From NCBI GenBank assembly GCA_022181065.1, contig BQMY01000120.1, forward strand, positions 1 to 64,000: a stretch of DNA of 64,000 nt. The letters are read 5' to 3'. This document shows positions 1-9,239 of this stretch, one piece after another (position 1 is the first letter of the stretch; every line of letters starts with the position of its first letter). A program made the position numbers and the translations under genes. The notes under the pieces were generated by a model, which did no database searches, was not told where the DNA came from, and was given only the letters and a program-made list of their open reading frames with translations. This DNA is from Melioribacteraceae bacterium (GTDB lineage Bacteria; Bacteroidota; Ignavibacteria; Ignavibacteriales; Melioribacteraceae).

Positions 1-78
1 GAAAACTGTTTCAGCAGAAATGAAGAAGTCATTTTCAGCGAGTTAATACAAGGACTTGATACAATTGATTATTATTGT

Positions 79-2298
79 CTATACGCTGATTTTGATGCTT
101 ACAACTCTCTGAAGACGTGGATTTGCATCATAATATTCTTTAGGATCATACCCGCTCTCTTTCAGTTTCACCACTTCATCCGAGAGCAAGCCGAAGATAA
201 ACATGTTTTCTTCACCAATCTCTTCAGCCATTTCAACATTGGCACCATCCATTGTACCGATTGTCAACGCTCCGTTAAGCGCAAATTTCATGTTTCCTGT
301 ACCGGAAGCCTCAAAACCGGCGGTAGATATCTGCTCTGACAGATCAGCCGCTGGTATTAGTAACTCCGCCAAAGAAACAGAATAGTTCTTGAGGAAAACA
401 ATTTTTAGCTTGTCTCCTACCTGTGGGTCATTATTTATAACATCAGCAACATTATTGATAAGTTTAATTACCATTTTCGCCTGAAGATATGCCGGTGCAG
501 CTTTACCACCGAATATAACCGTTCTTGGTGTAAATTCTTTGTCCGGATTTTCTCTTATTTGTATGTAGAGGTCAATAACATGAAGAACATTCAACAACTG
601 ACGTTTATATTCATGAAATCTTTTTATTTGAATATCAAAAATTGAGTTGATATTAACTTTAATATTATGTTCAGACTCGATATAATCTTTCAGCTTTTTC
701 TTGTTTTCCAGTTTGATATCCTGCCAGTCTTTCAGGAATTTTTTATCATTGGTGAAATCTTCAAGTTTCCTCAAATCAGATAGATTTTTAGCCCATGATG
801 ACCCGATTTTATTAGTAATAAGTTCGGCAAGTTTTGGATTGGCAGTACGTAGCCATCTTCTTGGAGTGATACCATTTGTGACATTAACAAATTTACCGGG
901 AAATATTTTGTGAAAATGTTTAAAAATACGGTTCTTGAGAATCTCTGTATGAAGCGCGGCAACGCCATTGACATGATGTGAACCTACAATCGCGAGGTAT
1001 GCCATCCTTACAAATTTCTCTTTCCCCTCTTTGATGAGTGATATTTCACTTACAATTTCATCATCCGCGGTGTAGTATTGTTTAACATATTTAAGGAATC
1101 TGTGATTGATTTCATAAATAATATCAAGGTGCCGAGGTAATAACAGTTCCAGAATATTAACCGACCATTCTTCCAATGCTTCAGGAACAACAGTATGATT
1201 TGTATAAGCAAATGTTTCTGTTGTAATCTTCCAGGCTTCATCCCAGTCAAGTTTTTCTTCATCAAGTAAAATTCGCATCAATTCAGGAATGGCTATCACA
1301 GGGTGTGTATCATTCAATTGGATTGCCGTTTTTTCGGCAAAATCTGCCATGCTTGAATGATTAATTTTGTACTTGCGAATAATATCCTGCAATGAAGCAG
1401 AAACAAAGAAATACTCTTGCTTTAACCTGAGTATTTTACCCTGAGCGTATGAATCATTTGGATATAGCACTTTGGAAATATTTTCATCTGTAGATTTATT
1501 TTCAACTGCCTGTAAATAATTTCCTCTGTTGAATTCCTGAAAACTGAATTCATCAGTTGACCTGGCAGCCCATAATCTCAAATTATTAACATTATCTGTA
1601 TTATAACCGGGTACCGGAATATCATATCCCATCGCGATTACGTCTTCCGTATCCACCCAATCGAACCACAAGTTACCTTTATCATCCTTATGAGAAATAA
1701 CTTTTCCGAAGTATTTAATCCTGTAGTTTATTTCCCGTCTTAAAGTTTCCCATGGGTTGCCCGTGGCTAGCCAGTGATCGGGTTGTTCAACCTGATAGCC
1801 ATTATCAATTAGCTGTTTGAATATTCCATATTCATATCGGATACCATAACCAAATGCCGGGAGTTTCAGGGTTGCCATCGAATCAAGGAAGCAGGCTGCA
1901 AGTCTTCCTAATCCCCCATTACCCAATCCCATATCTTCTTCAGCCTCTACAATGTCTTCGAGTTTTAATCCGTCTCTTTCAAGTATTTCAGCCAACTTCT
2001 CATCATAACTTAGATTGGTCAGCATGTTTTTCAATAACCTACCAATAAGAAATTCCATAGACAGGTAGTAAACTCGTTTTGTATCATTCTCGTTATAAGT
2101 ATTTTGTGTGCGAAGCCACTTCCGAACAAGATTATCTTTTACAGCCATTGCTGTAGCATAGTAGAAATCGTATGGGGTTGCTGTGTTCCTGTCTTTAACA
2201 AGACGGAATTCCATATTCTCTGCGAATTGATTCGATAATGAGTAGCTTTCAGCCGATTCACTATCTGTAAAAAACAAGGATGAATTTCCCTTTTTCAT
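79..2298 (-). CDS. glgP: Glycogen/maltodextrin phosphorylase, C-terminus disrupted
   Basis: Phosphorolyses alpha-1,4-glucan (glycogen, maltodextrin) to glucose 1-phosphate in the cytosol. The 739-residue frame has the family's N-terminal half (YYLSMEFLIGRLL at about 77, GNGGLGRLAACFLDS near 127) and the PLP-binding signature EASGTGNMKFALN, whose lysine is about residue 671. Family members usually run about 800-830 residues. Here the frame leaves the family pattern just after NPRLQRVV and stops at 79-81, so about 80 C-terminal residues are missing. Beyond the stop, the same frame reads LAENDFFISAETVF up to base 1, which resembles the family's next helix (consensus like xLSSGFFSPxxxxLF). This suggests an insertion or sequencing error with two in-frame stops between, rather than a natural end. 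Start is the ATG at 2298 with a weak AGGCAGAG upstream. Confidence 0.85.
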   Translation of the reverse strand: MKKGNSSLFFTDSESAESYSLSNQFAENMEFRLVKDRNTATPYDFYYATAMAVKDNLVRKWLRTQNTYNENDTKRVYYLSMEFLIGRLLKNMLTNLSYDEKLAEILERDGLKLEDIVEAEEDMGLGNGGLGRLAACFLDSMATLKLPAFGYGIRYEYGIFKQLIDNGYQVEQPDHWLATGNPWETLRREINYRIKYFGKVISHKDDKGNLWFDWVDTEDVIAMGYDIPVPGYNTDNVNNLRLWAARSTDEFSFQEFNRGNYLQAVENKSTDENISKVLYPNDSYAQGKILRLKQEYFFVSASLQDIIRKYKINHSSMADFAEKTAIQLNDTHPVIAIPELMRILLDEEKLDWDEAWKITTETFAYTNHTVVPEALEEWSVNILELLLPRHLDIIYEINHRFLKYVKQYYTADDEIVSEISLIKEGKEKFVRMAYLAIVGSHHVNGVAALHTEILKNRIFKHFHKIFPGKFVNVTNGITPRRWLRTANPKLAELITNKIGSSWAKNLSDLRKLEDFTNDKKFLKDWQDIKLENKKKLKDYIESEHNIKVNINSIFDIQIKRFHEYKRQLLNVLHVIDLYIQIRENPDKEFTPRTVIFGGKAAPAYLQAKMVIKLINNVADVINNDPQVGDKLKIVFLKNYSVSLAELLIPAADLSEQISTAGFEASGTGNMKFALNGALTIGTMDGANVEMAEEIGEENMFIFGLLSDEVVKLKESGYDPKEYYDANPRLQRVVSIKISV

Positions 2299-2411
2299 AT
2301 ATTCTCTGCCTGATTAATAATTGCTTACTTTATTGTGATGCGGAATATTCCCAAATATTAACAAAAAATCAAATTGTTTTTCCGAAAGTCACATTTATAA
2401 GGACGAAATAC

Positions 2412-2449
2412 AAAAAAAAGGGTTCATCTGAATTTCAAATGAACCCTTT
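2412..2449 (-). terminator. Rho-independent terminator of the 5'-nucleotidase gene
   Basis: An 8-bp stem (gggttcat / atgaaccc, 2420-2427 with 2439-2446), extendable by three A-T pairs, has an 11-base loop. On the minus strand it is followed by eight Ts (A-run 2412-2419 on the plus strand). It lies 20 bases past the stop of the leftward 5'-nucleotidase gene. Confidence 0.85.
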
Positions 2450-2468
2450 CTCTGAAACTGTTTAAAAA

Positions 2469-4796
2469 TTATTTCAATAACATCATTTTTTTACTTTCAA
2501 CGAAAGAACTACCATCATTACCACTAATTGAAATAGTGTAAAAATAAACACCACTGGTAAGTGATGAAGCGTTAAATGATACTTCATGTGAACCGATGTC
2601 GAATTCAGCATTAACTACATCAGCAACCTTTTCACCAAGCATATTATAAACTGCTACGCTAACATCGGCTTTTACTGGTGTAGCAAAGTTTATCATTGTT
2701 GAAGGGTTGAATGGATTTGGATAATTCTGACCCAGCGCGAATGTAGTAATTGTAAGATCGACTTCAACTTCTGAACTGTAAGAGAATGTACCATCAAGAT
2801 CAACTTGTTTTAGTCTGTAAGTAACAACACCGTCTGTTTTTTCATCTACAAAGTTATATTCTTTTACTTCTGATGAAGTACCATTTCCATCTACGAAAGC
2901 TATCTTAGTGAATTCACCACCATTGGAGCTTCTTTCAATTTCAAAACCGAGGTTATTGGTTTCGGTAGCTGTTTTCCAGGTAAGTTCAACTCCATCCTTC
3001 ACAACTGACGCTGTAAAAGAAACTAATTCAACCGGAATACCGGCAGCTTCAACGATTCTTCCTTCGCCACCCTCGGGATACATGGCCGCTGTAATCTGAC
3101 CATTAAGTTCATCGACGATATAATCATAAAGCGCTCTCTGATACACAACTCCCAAAGAAGTGTAAGGGTGTCCTCTGAACGGATATTGGTCACCACCTGT
3201 TGCAAGGAAGTTAATTGTCGCAATAGTTACATCAGGAGCACCCGGAACAACCATACCGCTCTGTACGATGGGTGTGCCATCATCGAGCATTACACTATAT
3301 ACTCTGTTTCCGGGTACAACAACATTACCATCATCATCAAGCTGCTGCGCGGTATTGGAAGGATTCCAAACATAAGTAAATCCTGAAATCTGACCAAATC
3401 TGCCTGATACTCCCTCAACATTTGATACACAGTTTTCAAGAATCTCTTTAAACTGAGTTGCTGGTACATCTTCCAAAGTAGTCACAAAATTAGCGAAAGG
3501 TAAAACATCGAAGGTATAAAGCTCTGAAAAATTACCTGCCGGCAATACGTTATTATTACGGATACCACCACCATTCTGAATAGCTACATCCGGTACTTTG
3601 ACACCATACTGACTTGCTTTCTCGGTTGCAGTATAGAAAAGAGCATCGGCACAAAGGTTACCAAGATTTGTTTCTTTAATTCTGATGTTAGGACGTGAGC
3701 CGTCGAGTCCAACTTCACTATTCGCGATAATATTAGTTGCGAGATCTGATAAATAAAGATTAACAGGATCAATTACATTTGTCTGTACATATGGATCAGA
3801 AGCAACTGAGTCGGGATTTGAACCACCTGCAACTCTTACCATTCTACTCTCGTCATATACCTGAGTTACATTTCCTGAGGCGTCAAAATCTACCTTAAGA
3901 TAGCCAAGATACTTAAAGTCGCCAGCAGTTGTTACAATATAGATATCATTATTATTCGCGTCTTGAGTAACAATAGGATAAGAAGCGTAAACACTTCCCG
4001 AATCTCCAGGTACGAGAAAATCACCATCGTCAGCAAGTATCTCATCACCACCTCCTGCAATCATGATATCAACATTCTGAAGTTGAGAAGCCAGCACACT
4101 ATCTTCCTGCACACTCTGTAAGTGTGAGATCACTATTACAATATCAATGTTGTTTGATGTCATTGTGTTAACTTCTGTCTGAATAGCAGTAACGTAATCA
4201 GGATCAACAATCACGTTACCGGGACTTGAAATGAAAGGAAGATTAGGAGTTGTAGCACCAACGATACCAATTTGTCTTCCATCCTTTTCAACTACGGTTG
4301 ATTTCGCTATACGACCAAGATTATATAACGCCTGTAGAGCAGGTTCGTTTGAAAAATCAAGATTTGCGCTAAGGAATGGTGCAGGATTAGTCGAAAAATC
4401 AGATATAAATTTTTCTAAAACTTCAGGACCAAAATCAAAATCATGATTACCAAGGCAAATAGCGTCGTAATCAATATAATCATATGCTAATACATCATAA
4501 TAAGGTTCATTATCAGGGAGAAGCAGACTTGCGTTAAATTCAGGACTGGCAAGGAAGTTATCACCTGATGTTAATAAAACAACACTTTCGTTGTTATTTG
4601 CAGCATCGGTTCTTATATTGTTTATTAAGGTAGCAAATCGTGCAACTCCACCGAAATCTTCAATTCCGGCACCCGCGTTTATCAACTGCGATTCACCATC
4701 ATTGTGGTGCAGAATATTCAATGTATACTGAGCATTGATATTTATTGTCAATGCAATAAAAAATACTAAAAAGAAACTGAATAGATGTTTGAACAT
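2469..4796 (-). CDS. Secreted 5'-nucleotidase/metallophosphoesterase with FN3-like and T9SS sorting domains
   Basis: A 775-residue secreted UshA-family phosphoesterase, expected to dephosphorylate nucleotides outside the inner membrane. Residues 1-22 are a signal peptide. The calcineurin-like metal site shows HHND (30-33), GDN (78-80) and GNHD (116-119). A 5'-nucleotidase C-terminal domain follows (about 345-570), with NLCADAL, NGGGIRNN and the substrate-loop GGDQYPF. Residues about 590-690 form an FN3-like beta-sandwich. Residues about 695-775 are a type A T9SS sorting domain beginning GQNYPNPFNPST and ending in KKMMLLK, so the protein is probably delivered to the cell surface by type IX secretion. 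SD GGAG sits 6 bases before the ATG. The upstream 11-bp-periodic array suggests phosphate-starvation control. Substrate could also be 2',3'-cyclic nucleotides. Confidence 0.9.
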   Translation of the reverse strand: MFKHLFSFFLVFFIALTININAQYTLNILHHNDGESQLINAGAGIEDFGGVARFATLINNIRTDAANNNESVVLLTSGDNFLASPEFNASLLLPDNEPYYDVLAYDYIDYDAICLGNHDFDFGPEVLEKFISDFSTNPAPFLSANLDFSNEPALQALYNLGRIAKSTVVEKDGRQIGIVGATTPNLPFISSPGNVIVDPDYVTAIQTEVNTMTSNNIDIVIVISHLQSVQEDSVLASQLQNVDIMIAGGGDEILADDGDFLVPGDSGSVYASYPIVTQDANNNDIYIVTTAGDFKYLGYLKVDFDASGNVTQVYDESRMVRVAGGSNPDSVASDPYVQTNVIDPVNLYLSDLATNIIANSEVGLDGSRPNIRIKETNLGNLCADALFYTATEKASQYGVKVPDVAIQNGGGIRNNNVLPAGNFSELYTFDVLPFANFVTTLEDVPATQFKEILENCVSNVEGVSGRFGQISGFTYVWNPSNTAQQLDDDGNVVVPGNRVYSVMLDDGTPIVQSGMVVPGAPDVTIATINFLATGGDQYPFRGHPYTSLGVVYQRALYDYIVDELNGQITAAMYPEGGEGRIVEAAGIPVELVSFTASVVKDGVELTWKTATETNNLGFEIERSSNGGEFTKIAFVDGNGTSSEVKEYNFVDEKTDGVVTYRLKQVDLDGTFSYSSEVEVDLTITTFALGQNYPNPFNPSTMINFATPVKADVSVAVYNMLGEKVADVVNAEFDIGSHEVSFNASSLTSGVYFYTISISGNDGSSFVESKKMMLLK

Positions 4797-4838
4797 ACTA
4801 TCTCCATAATTGGTTTTTGTGATTGGTTTTGATTACGT

Positions 4839-4921
4839 AAGATAGAATCCAAAGATTAACAGACAGTTAAGCGAATATTAAAGAAAGGTTAGGAAATCAT
4901 TAAGGTAATATTAAGAGCTTT
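4839..4921 (-). promoter_or_regulatory. Pho-box-like array (six 11-bp-spaced TTAA repeats) and -10 element
   Basis: On the plus strand TTA(A/G) begins at 4856, 4867, 4878, 4889, 4900 and 4911, exactly 11 bases apart. Five copies are TTAA and one is TTAG. Read toward the leftward nucleotidase gene the units are mostly YTTAAYNN plus three bases, the layout described for cyanobacterial SphR boxes and similar in period to PhoB/PhoP boxes. A TATCTT -10-like hexamer (minus strand, 4844-4839) lies about 11 bases downstream of the last unit, the spacing expected for a PhoB-class activated promoter. Regulation is inferred and no phoB gene is in the window. Confidence 0.6.
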
Positions 4922-5005
4922 GGTAGTTTTTAATATTATTAAAGATTGAACTTTTACTTCTCTTTTACTATTATAAAAAGTAACTGATTTTGCAAGGCGG
5001 ACACT

Positions 5006-7387
5006 ATGACACCCGAACAAGGAATTTGTTTCGATTCTAACAAGATTTTAGCTTTAGAGGAAATTTTTCCTTTTGAGACTACAATATCTCTAACCAGTGC
5101 TATCGAATATTGGCGCAAAGCTGCCAAATCGGATAATAAATTTCTTCGGGAAACTGCTATCCGAATTTTGGAAGAATGGAAAAAATTACCGGAACTTCAT
5201 GGTCCTGTTGACGATGAACTGCATGATAAACATGTTGATTTCATTGAGTCAGTTCTTGAACCGTTCATTCCACTCGCTGATGAGGATCATTTAATTATAT
5301 CCCTTAATAAACCATTTTCACTCAAATCAGTGCTTTCGACCTTCCAGTTCAAAAAAATATTCGGTGAGGAAATCAGTGATCCCGAAAACCAGCTTATCTT
5401 TGACGCCGAGCATATGGTATCGGGCAAAATTATTAGTGCGATCAGGTTAATTCTTGATCAATGCTACAATATCTCTTCTGAATCCCCGGCACCGATGACA
5501 CTTGGAATTCGTGGTAATAATGATTTGATACGTTATTATCAATTATCAGCAAGCGAAAAATTTATTAATGTTAGCTACGAGGGAAATCTTGAACCGGTTG
5601 ACAAGGATATCCTGCACAAACTATTGCACAATAAGGAAGAATTTAAAAATTGGAATTCTATATTCCCCCCAAATAAATTTAAATTTTCCGGAATTGCTAT
5701 TCTCAACGCGGTTGACGTGACCGAAAGTCATATTCTCTCACTTCTTAAATATGATCTGCTCGAGAAAAAAACGATTATATCGATGGATCGTTTTTACGAT
5801 CTGCGCGGAAAACTCCGCTCGTATTTTAATCTCCCTTCTCTGAGGATAGGACTTGCCGCTTTTACGTCCGACTGGCAACAGGATCTCGAATTTGCGCGAA
5901 AAGTCGGTAACAGCTTTATTCTGAATGACAGCTGCGCTCTGGACTGTAATTCTTTTCAGAATTCCATTTATGATAAAGCTGTATCCACAAGAGATATTCA
6001 AATCATTGAAGATTTGGCGGCAATAGAAAACCCCACAATTGTCGAAAAAGAAATATTAAAACTGGATATCCGCAATCTGCTTGTTGTACCTCTTTTCCAT
6101 AATGATAAATTTATCGGTATTTTCGAGCTTGGTTCTCCTCTACCCGGAATACTGAATCAGCAGCATAAACAAAAAATTGATGCTCTGACAACATTGTTCA
6201 ATACCGCTGTAAAAAGATCGCTCGACGATTTCGAATCGACCATTCAAGGTATCATCAAGGAAGATTGTACTGCAATTCATCCAACTGTGGAATGGAGATT
6301 CAGAAAAGCCGCAATAAATAAAATAAATAATGGTGAAGATAACTCTGAGTTGGAACCGATAATCTTCAACAACCTTTATCCACTATATGCGCTTAGTGAT
6401 ATCAGGAACTCTTCTAATTACCGTGTAGAAGCTATAAAAGAAGATCTTATTGAACACATGCATCTCATTGAAAATCTGCTGGGCAAATTTCAGAGAAAAA
6501 CTAAATTACCATATATCGCTGAATTACTTTATCAGATTGATGTACATAAAAAAAATATTGAAGCCGGTTTATCTTCAGGTGATGAGGTAGAGATCATCGA
6601 TTTTATTACCAAAGAGATAGAACCTGTGTTTACGCATGTAACGGAGAAAACTCCGGATTTATTGCGGGAGGTACAAAGTTACAAGCAAAAGCTTGATCCT
6701 TCTTTGAAAGTCTTCTATAAAAGGCGTAAAGACTTCGAAAAAAGTGTCTCAAGTCTTAACGAAACAATAACAGGCTATATAAACACCGCTGAAATCCAAG
6801 CACAGAACATTTTTCCTTTCTTTTCTGAAAAGTACAAAACTGATGGAGTTGAACATAGCATCTATATTGGAGAATCACTGGTGGAAGACAGAAAATTCAG
6901 TGATATATATCTTAAAAATCTAAGGCTATGGCAGATAATGCTAATGTGCGGAGTAGTAAAAAAAGCCGCTGAGTTGAAACCTAAAATGAAAATCCAATTA
7001 GATACCGCACAACTAATTTTAGTGCAGCATAATCCGTTGTCGATAAGATTCCGATATGATGAAAAGAAATTCGATGTTGATGGTACGTACAACATTCGAT
7101 ATGAAATCATGAAAAAGCGTATAGACAAGGCAATCATTAACGGTTCAAAAGAACGTCTTACCCAACCGGGTAAAATAGCAATTGTTTATTCGCAGAATCG
7201 AGAGGCGATTGAATATAAAAGATATCTCGAATTCTTAAAATCACGAAAGATGATTAAAGGTGAAATAGAGTATCTTGAACTTGAAGAACTTCAAGGTGTA
7301 AAAGGACTCAAAGCAATTCGTTTTGAAGTCGATTTAGTTAATGTAAATCCTGAAGATATTATCAATAACAGGTTTATAACAAACTAA
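5006..7387 (+). CDS. GAF-domain protein of about 790 aa, function unknown
   Basis: A 793-residue cytosolic protein with no signal peptide or membrane segment. A GAF-like sensor fold is visible at about residues 285-405, including the strand pair NLLVVPLFHNDKFIGIFELGSP. The first 250 residues and the region from 420 on are largely helical, with charged coiled-coil-like stretches at about 480-620. No kinase, cyclase, phosphodiesterase or DNA-binding motif follows the GAF domain, so the output is unknown. Proteins of this size and layout occur in Bacteroidota as uncharacterised GAF-domain proteins (from memory). Start is the ATG after AAGGCGG. The 3' end overlaps the convergent aldo/keto reductase by 4 bases. 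It diverges from the 5'-nucleotidase gene and may share its control region. Confidence 0.7.
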   Translation: MTPEQGICFDSNKILALEEIFPFETTISLTSAIEYWRKAAKSDNKFLRETAIRILEEWKKLPELHGPVDDELHDKHVDFIESVLEPFIPLADEDHLIISLNKPFSLKSVLSTFQFKKIFGEEISDPENQLIFDAEHMVSGKIISAIRLILDQCYNISSESPAPMTLGIRGNNDLIRYYQLSASEKFINVSYEGNLEPVDKDILHKLLHNKEEFKNWNSIFPPNKFKFSGIAILNAVDVTESHILSLLKYDLLEKKTIISMDRFYDLRGKLRSYFNLPSLRIGLAAFTSDWQQDLEFARKVGNSFILNDSCALDCNSFQNSIYDKAVSTRDIQIIEDLAAIENPTIVEKEILKLDIRNLLVVPLFHNDKFIGIFELGSPLPGILNQQHKQKIDALTTLFNTAVKRSLDDFESTIQGIIKEDCTAIHPTVEWRFRKAAINKINNGEDNSELEPIIFNNLYPLYALSDIRNSSNYRVEAIKEDLIEHMHLIENLLGKFQRKTKLPYIAELLYQIDVHKKNIEAGLSSGDEVEIIDFITKEIEPVFTHVTEKTPDLLREVQSYKQKLDPSLKVFYKRRKDFEKSVSSLNETITGYINTAEIQAQNIFPFFSEKYKTDGVEHSIYIGESLVEDRKFSDIYLKNLRLWQIMLMCGVVKKAAELKPKMKIQLDTAQLILVQHNPLSIRFRYDEKKFDVDGTYNIRYEIMKKRIDKAIINGSKERLTQPGKIAIVYSQNREAIEYKRYLEFLKSRKMIKGEIEYLELEELQGVKGLKAIRFEVDLVNVNPEDIINNRFITN

Positions 7388-8421
7388 CTCTCTCTGTGGT
7401 TGATAATTTTATCGTAGGAATTTCCATGGATTACTTTCTTTACACTCTCAGCGTTCAGGAAATCATGTGGAAACCCGAGTTCTATTTTTGAGACTTCATT
7501 CAATTCAAGAATATCTTCGGACGTCAAACTAACTTTTACACTTTGTAAATTTTCCGCAAGTTGTTTTTCATTTCTTGCTCCAACAATTGGAATAATCACT
7601 CCGGGATTACTTTGAACGCTCCATGCCAAAGCGACGGCAGAAGAAGAAACTCTATAACGATCGGCAATTTTATCAACAGTTCTTGCTATAGTAAGATTCC
7701 TGTCATTCAGAAGTGAATTGGAATACTCACCTCTTGAGTGCGATTTCAGATTCCCCCGCGTATATTTTCCGCTTAATAATCCCGCGCCTATCGCACCCCA
7801 CGGTGTAACTGCTACGTCCAACGAATTTGCCATGGGAAGTAAATCCCGTTCAGCTGTACGCTGTATAAGGCTATACTGGATCTGCAAACCGGTAAACTGA
7901 GTCCACCCTCTTAATTCAGCGATGGTATTGGCTCTCGACACAATCCAGGCGGGTGTATCAGATATTCCTATGTATAAAACTTTACCTGAGGTGACAAGCG
8001 CATCCAGACTTTTTAGTATCTCTTCTTCAGGTGTTGTGAAATCCCATACATGTACCCATAGTATATCCAAATGATCGATTTCCATTCGACGCAGACTAGC
8101 CTCTACTGCTCTGATCATATTCTTTCTATGGTTCCCATGAGCATTAGGATCATTGGGATTAGTACTCAACGTGTATTTTGTCGCAATGACAAAATGATCG
8201 CGATCCGATTTTACGAATTCGCCAACATATTTTTCACTCGTTCCATTGGTATAATTATTTGCCGTATCAATAAAATTACCACCCTCATTGGCAAATAGGT
8301 CAAATATTTTTTTAGACTCACTATGAGATGCACCCCATCCCCAATCTTCACCGAAAGTCATGGTTCCGAGCGCAATCTCAGATACCCGTAATCCGCTTTT
8401 TCCAAATAATTTATATTTCAT
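7384..8421 (-). CDS. Aldo/keto reductase
   Basis: NAD(P)H-dependent oxidoreductase of the aldo/keto reductase superfamily, 345 residues with the ATG at 8421. A TTG one codon upstream is less likely because GGGA lies 6 bases before the ATG. The TIM-barrel signature and catalytic tetrad are present: Asp and Tyr in FIDTANNY, Lys in FVIATKY, and His in DILWVHVWD. The GSG-type cofactor loop before NPGVIIPIVGARNEKQLAENL fits the NADPH-binding end. The substrate cannot be read from the sequence. The upstream neighbour on the same strand is an atypical SDR 38 bases away, so the two may be cotranscribed. Confidence 0.9.
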   Translation of the reverse strand: MKYKLFGKSGLRVSEIALGTMTFGEDWGWGASHSESKKIFDLFANEGGNFIDTANNYTNGTSEKYVGEFVKSDRDHFVIATKYTLSTNPNDPNAHGNHRKNMIRAVEASLRRMEIDHLDILWVHVWDFTTPEEEILKSLDALVTSGKVLYIGISDTPAWIVSRANTIAELRGWTQFTGLQIQYSLIQRTAERDLLPMANSLDVAVTPWGAIGAGLLSGKYTRGNLKSHSRGEYSNSLLNDRNLTIARTVDKIADRYRVSSSAVALAWSVQSNPGVIIPIVGARNEKQLAENLQSVKVSLTSEDILELNEVSKIELGFPHDFLNAESVKKVIHGNSYDKIINHRES

Positions 8422-8458
8422 CAAAATCCCACATCGGTTTAGTGTGAGTTTGAATATA

Positions 8459-9109
8459 CTAATAATCTATATCAGAACCATTACTCATCGTGGAATGTAG
8501 TTTCCAATATTGCTCCGCGATTGAAGTTGGATTATACATTTTATCTTCCTTTGAAACAAAACCGCATATAGTAACAGTACCAATCTTAACGCCTGTGTTT
8601 TCAACAGCTTGCGCCATCGACTGAGTAAGATTTTTTATTCCGGCTTTACCAATTGATAATGATCCGTATTCATTGTTAGGATACATTGATAACCCGCCAC
8701 CGGTGAAAATAATCGAACCTTTACCGTATTGTTTCATTTTATCCACCATGAATGATGCTGAGATCACGGCGCCGGCCACATTAACCTTAAAATCATGAAT
8801 CAAACTATCAAACGTTTCTTTGAGAATACAGGTTTTTCTTATATTGGCTGCATTATATATGAAAACTTCCGGTACTCCCTGTTCCTCTACTGCCAGTTCA
8901 AGAGAATTTATTATAGTCTCCTGATCAGAACTATCCATTTGGTAAACTTCTGCTTCAATGTTTTCATTAGCAAGTATTTTCCTTAAACCATCAAGCGTTT
9001 CAATATTTCTTGCAAACATCACGGGTTTGTAACCCTCATTGGCGAATCTGATAACGACTCCCATGCTGATTCCTTCGCCCATACCTACAATGAATATTTT
9101 CTTTTCCAT
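8459..9109 (-). CDS. Atypical SDR-family protein lacking catalytic Ser and Tyr
   Basis: A 216-residue Rossmann protein of the short-chain dehydrogenase/reductase superfamily. The glycine-rich loop is non-standard (GMGEGIS instead of TGxxxGIG) and the NNAG motif is YNAAN. An ungapped alignment of the stretch from GSII to the conserved Lys against classical SDRs puts Gly where the catalytic Ser should be and Leu where the Tyr of YxxxK should be (LSIGK). Lys is retained. SDR subgroups lacking the tetrad are known, so this may be a non-classical reductase or a binding protein. Start ATG has GGGAGA 6 bases upstream. Its promoter region is shared with the divergent gene at 9240. Confidence 0.75.
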   Translation of the reverse strand: MEKKIFIVGMGEGISMGVVIRFANEGYKPVMFARNIETLDGLRKILANENIEAEVYQMDSSDQETIINSLELAVEEQGVPEVFIYNAANIRKTCILKETFDSLIHDFKVNVAGAVISASFMVDKMKQYGKGSIIFTGGGLSMYPNNEYGSLSIGKAGIKNLTQSMAQAVENTGVKIGTVTICGFVSKEDKMYNPTSIAEQYWKLHSTMSNGSDIDY

Positions 9110-9239
9110 TTTTTTCTCCCGAATAATTGGTCAACAACCAATAAAAATCATAATGAACCATATCTATTTATCGAAAATAAAATCAAAACTTTTAGTAGCG
9201 AGTTCTGAACTTAATCAGATTTTTAACTGTATTAACAAT

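Noticed and set aside
4856-4921. Possible CRISPR or simple tandem repeat
   Set aside because: Only the TTAA core repeats at 11-bp steps; units are not identical and too short for CRISPR, and the promoter-like setting fits a regulator array better.
9039-9239. Longer N-terminus for the membrane protein gene at 9240
   Set aside because: It would overlap the divergent SDR gene and its upstream region, and it buries a clean signal peptide that begins at 9240.
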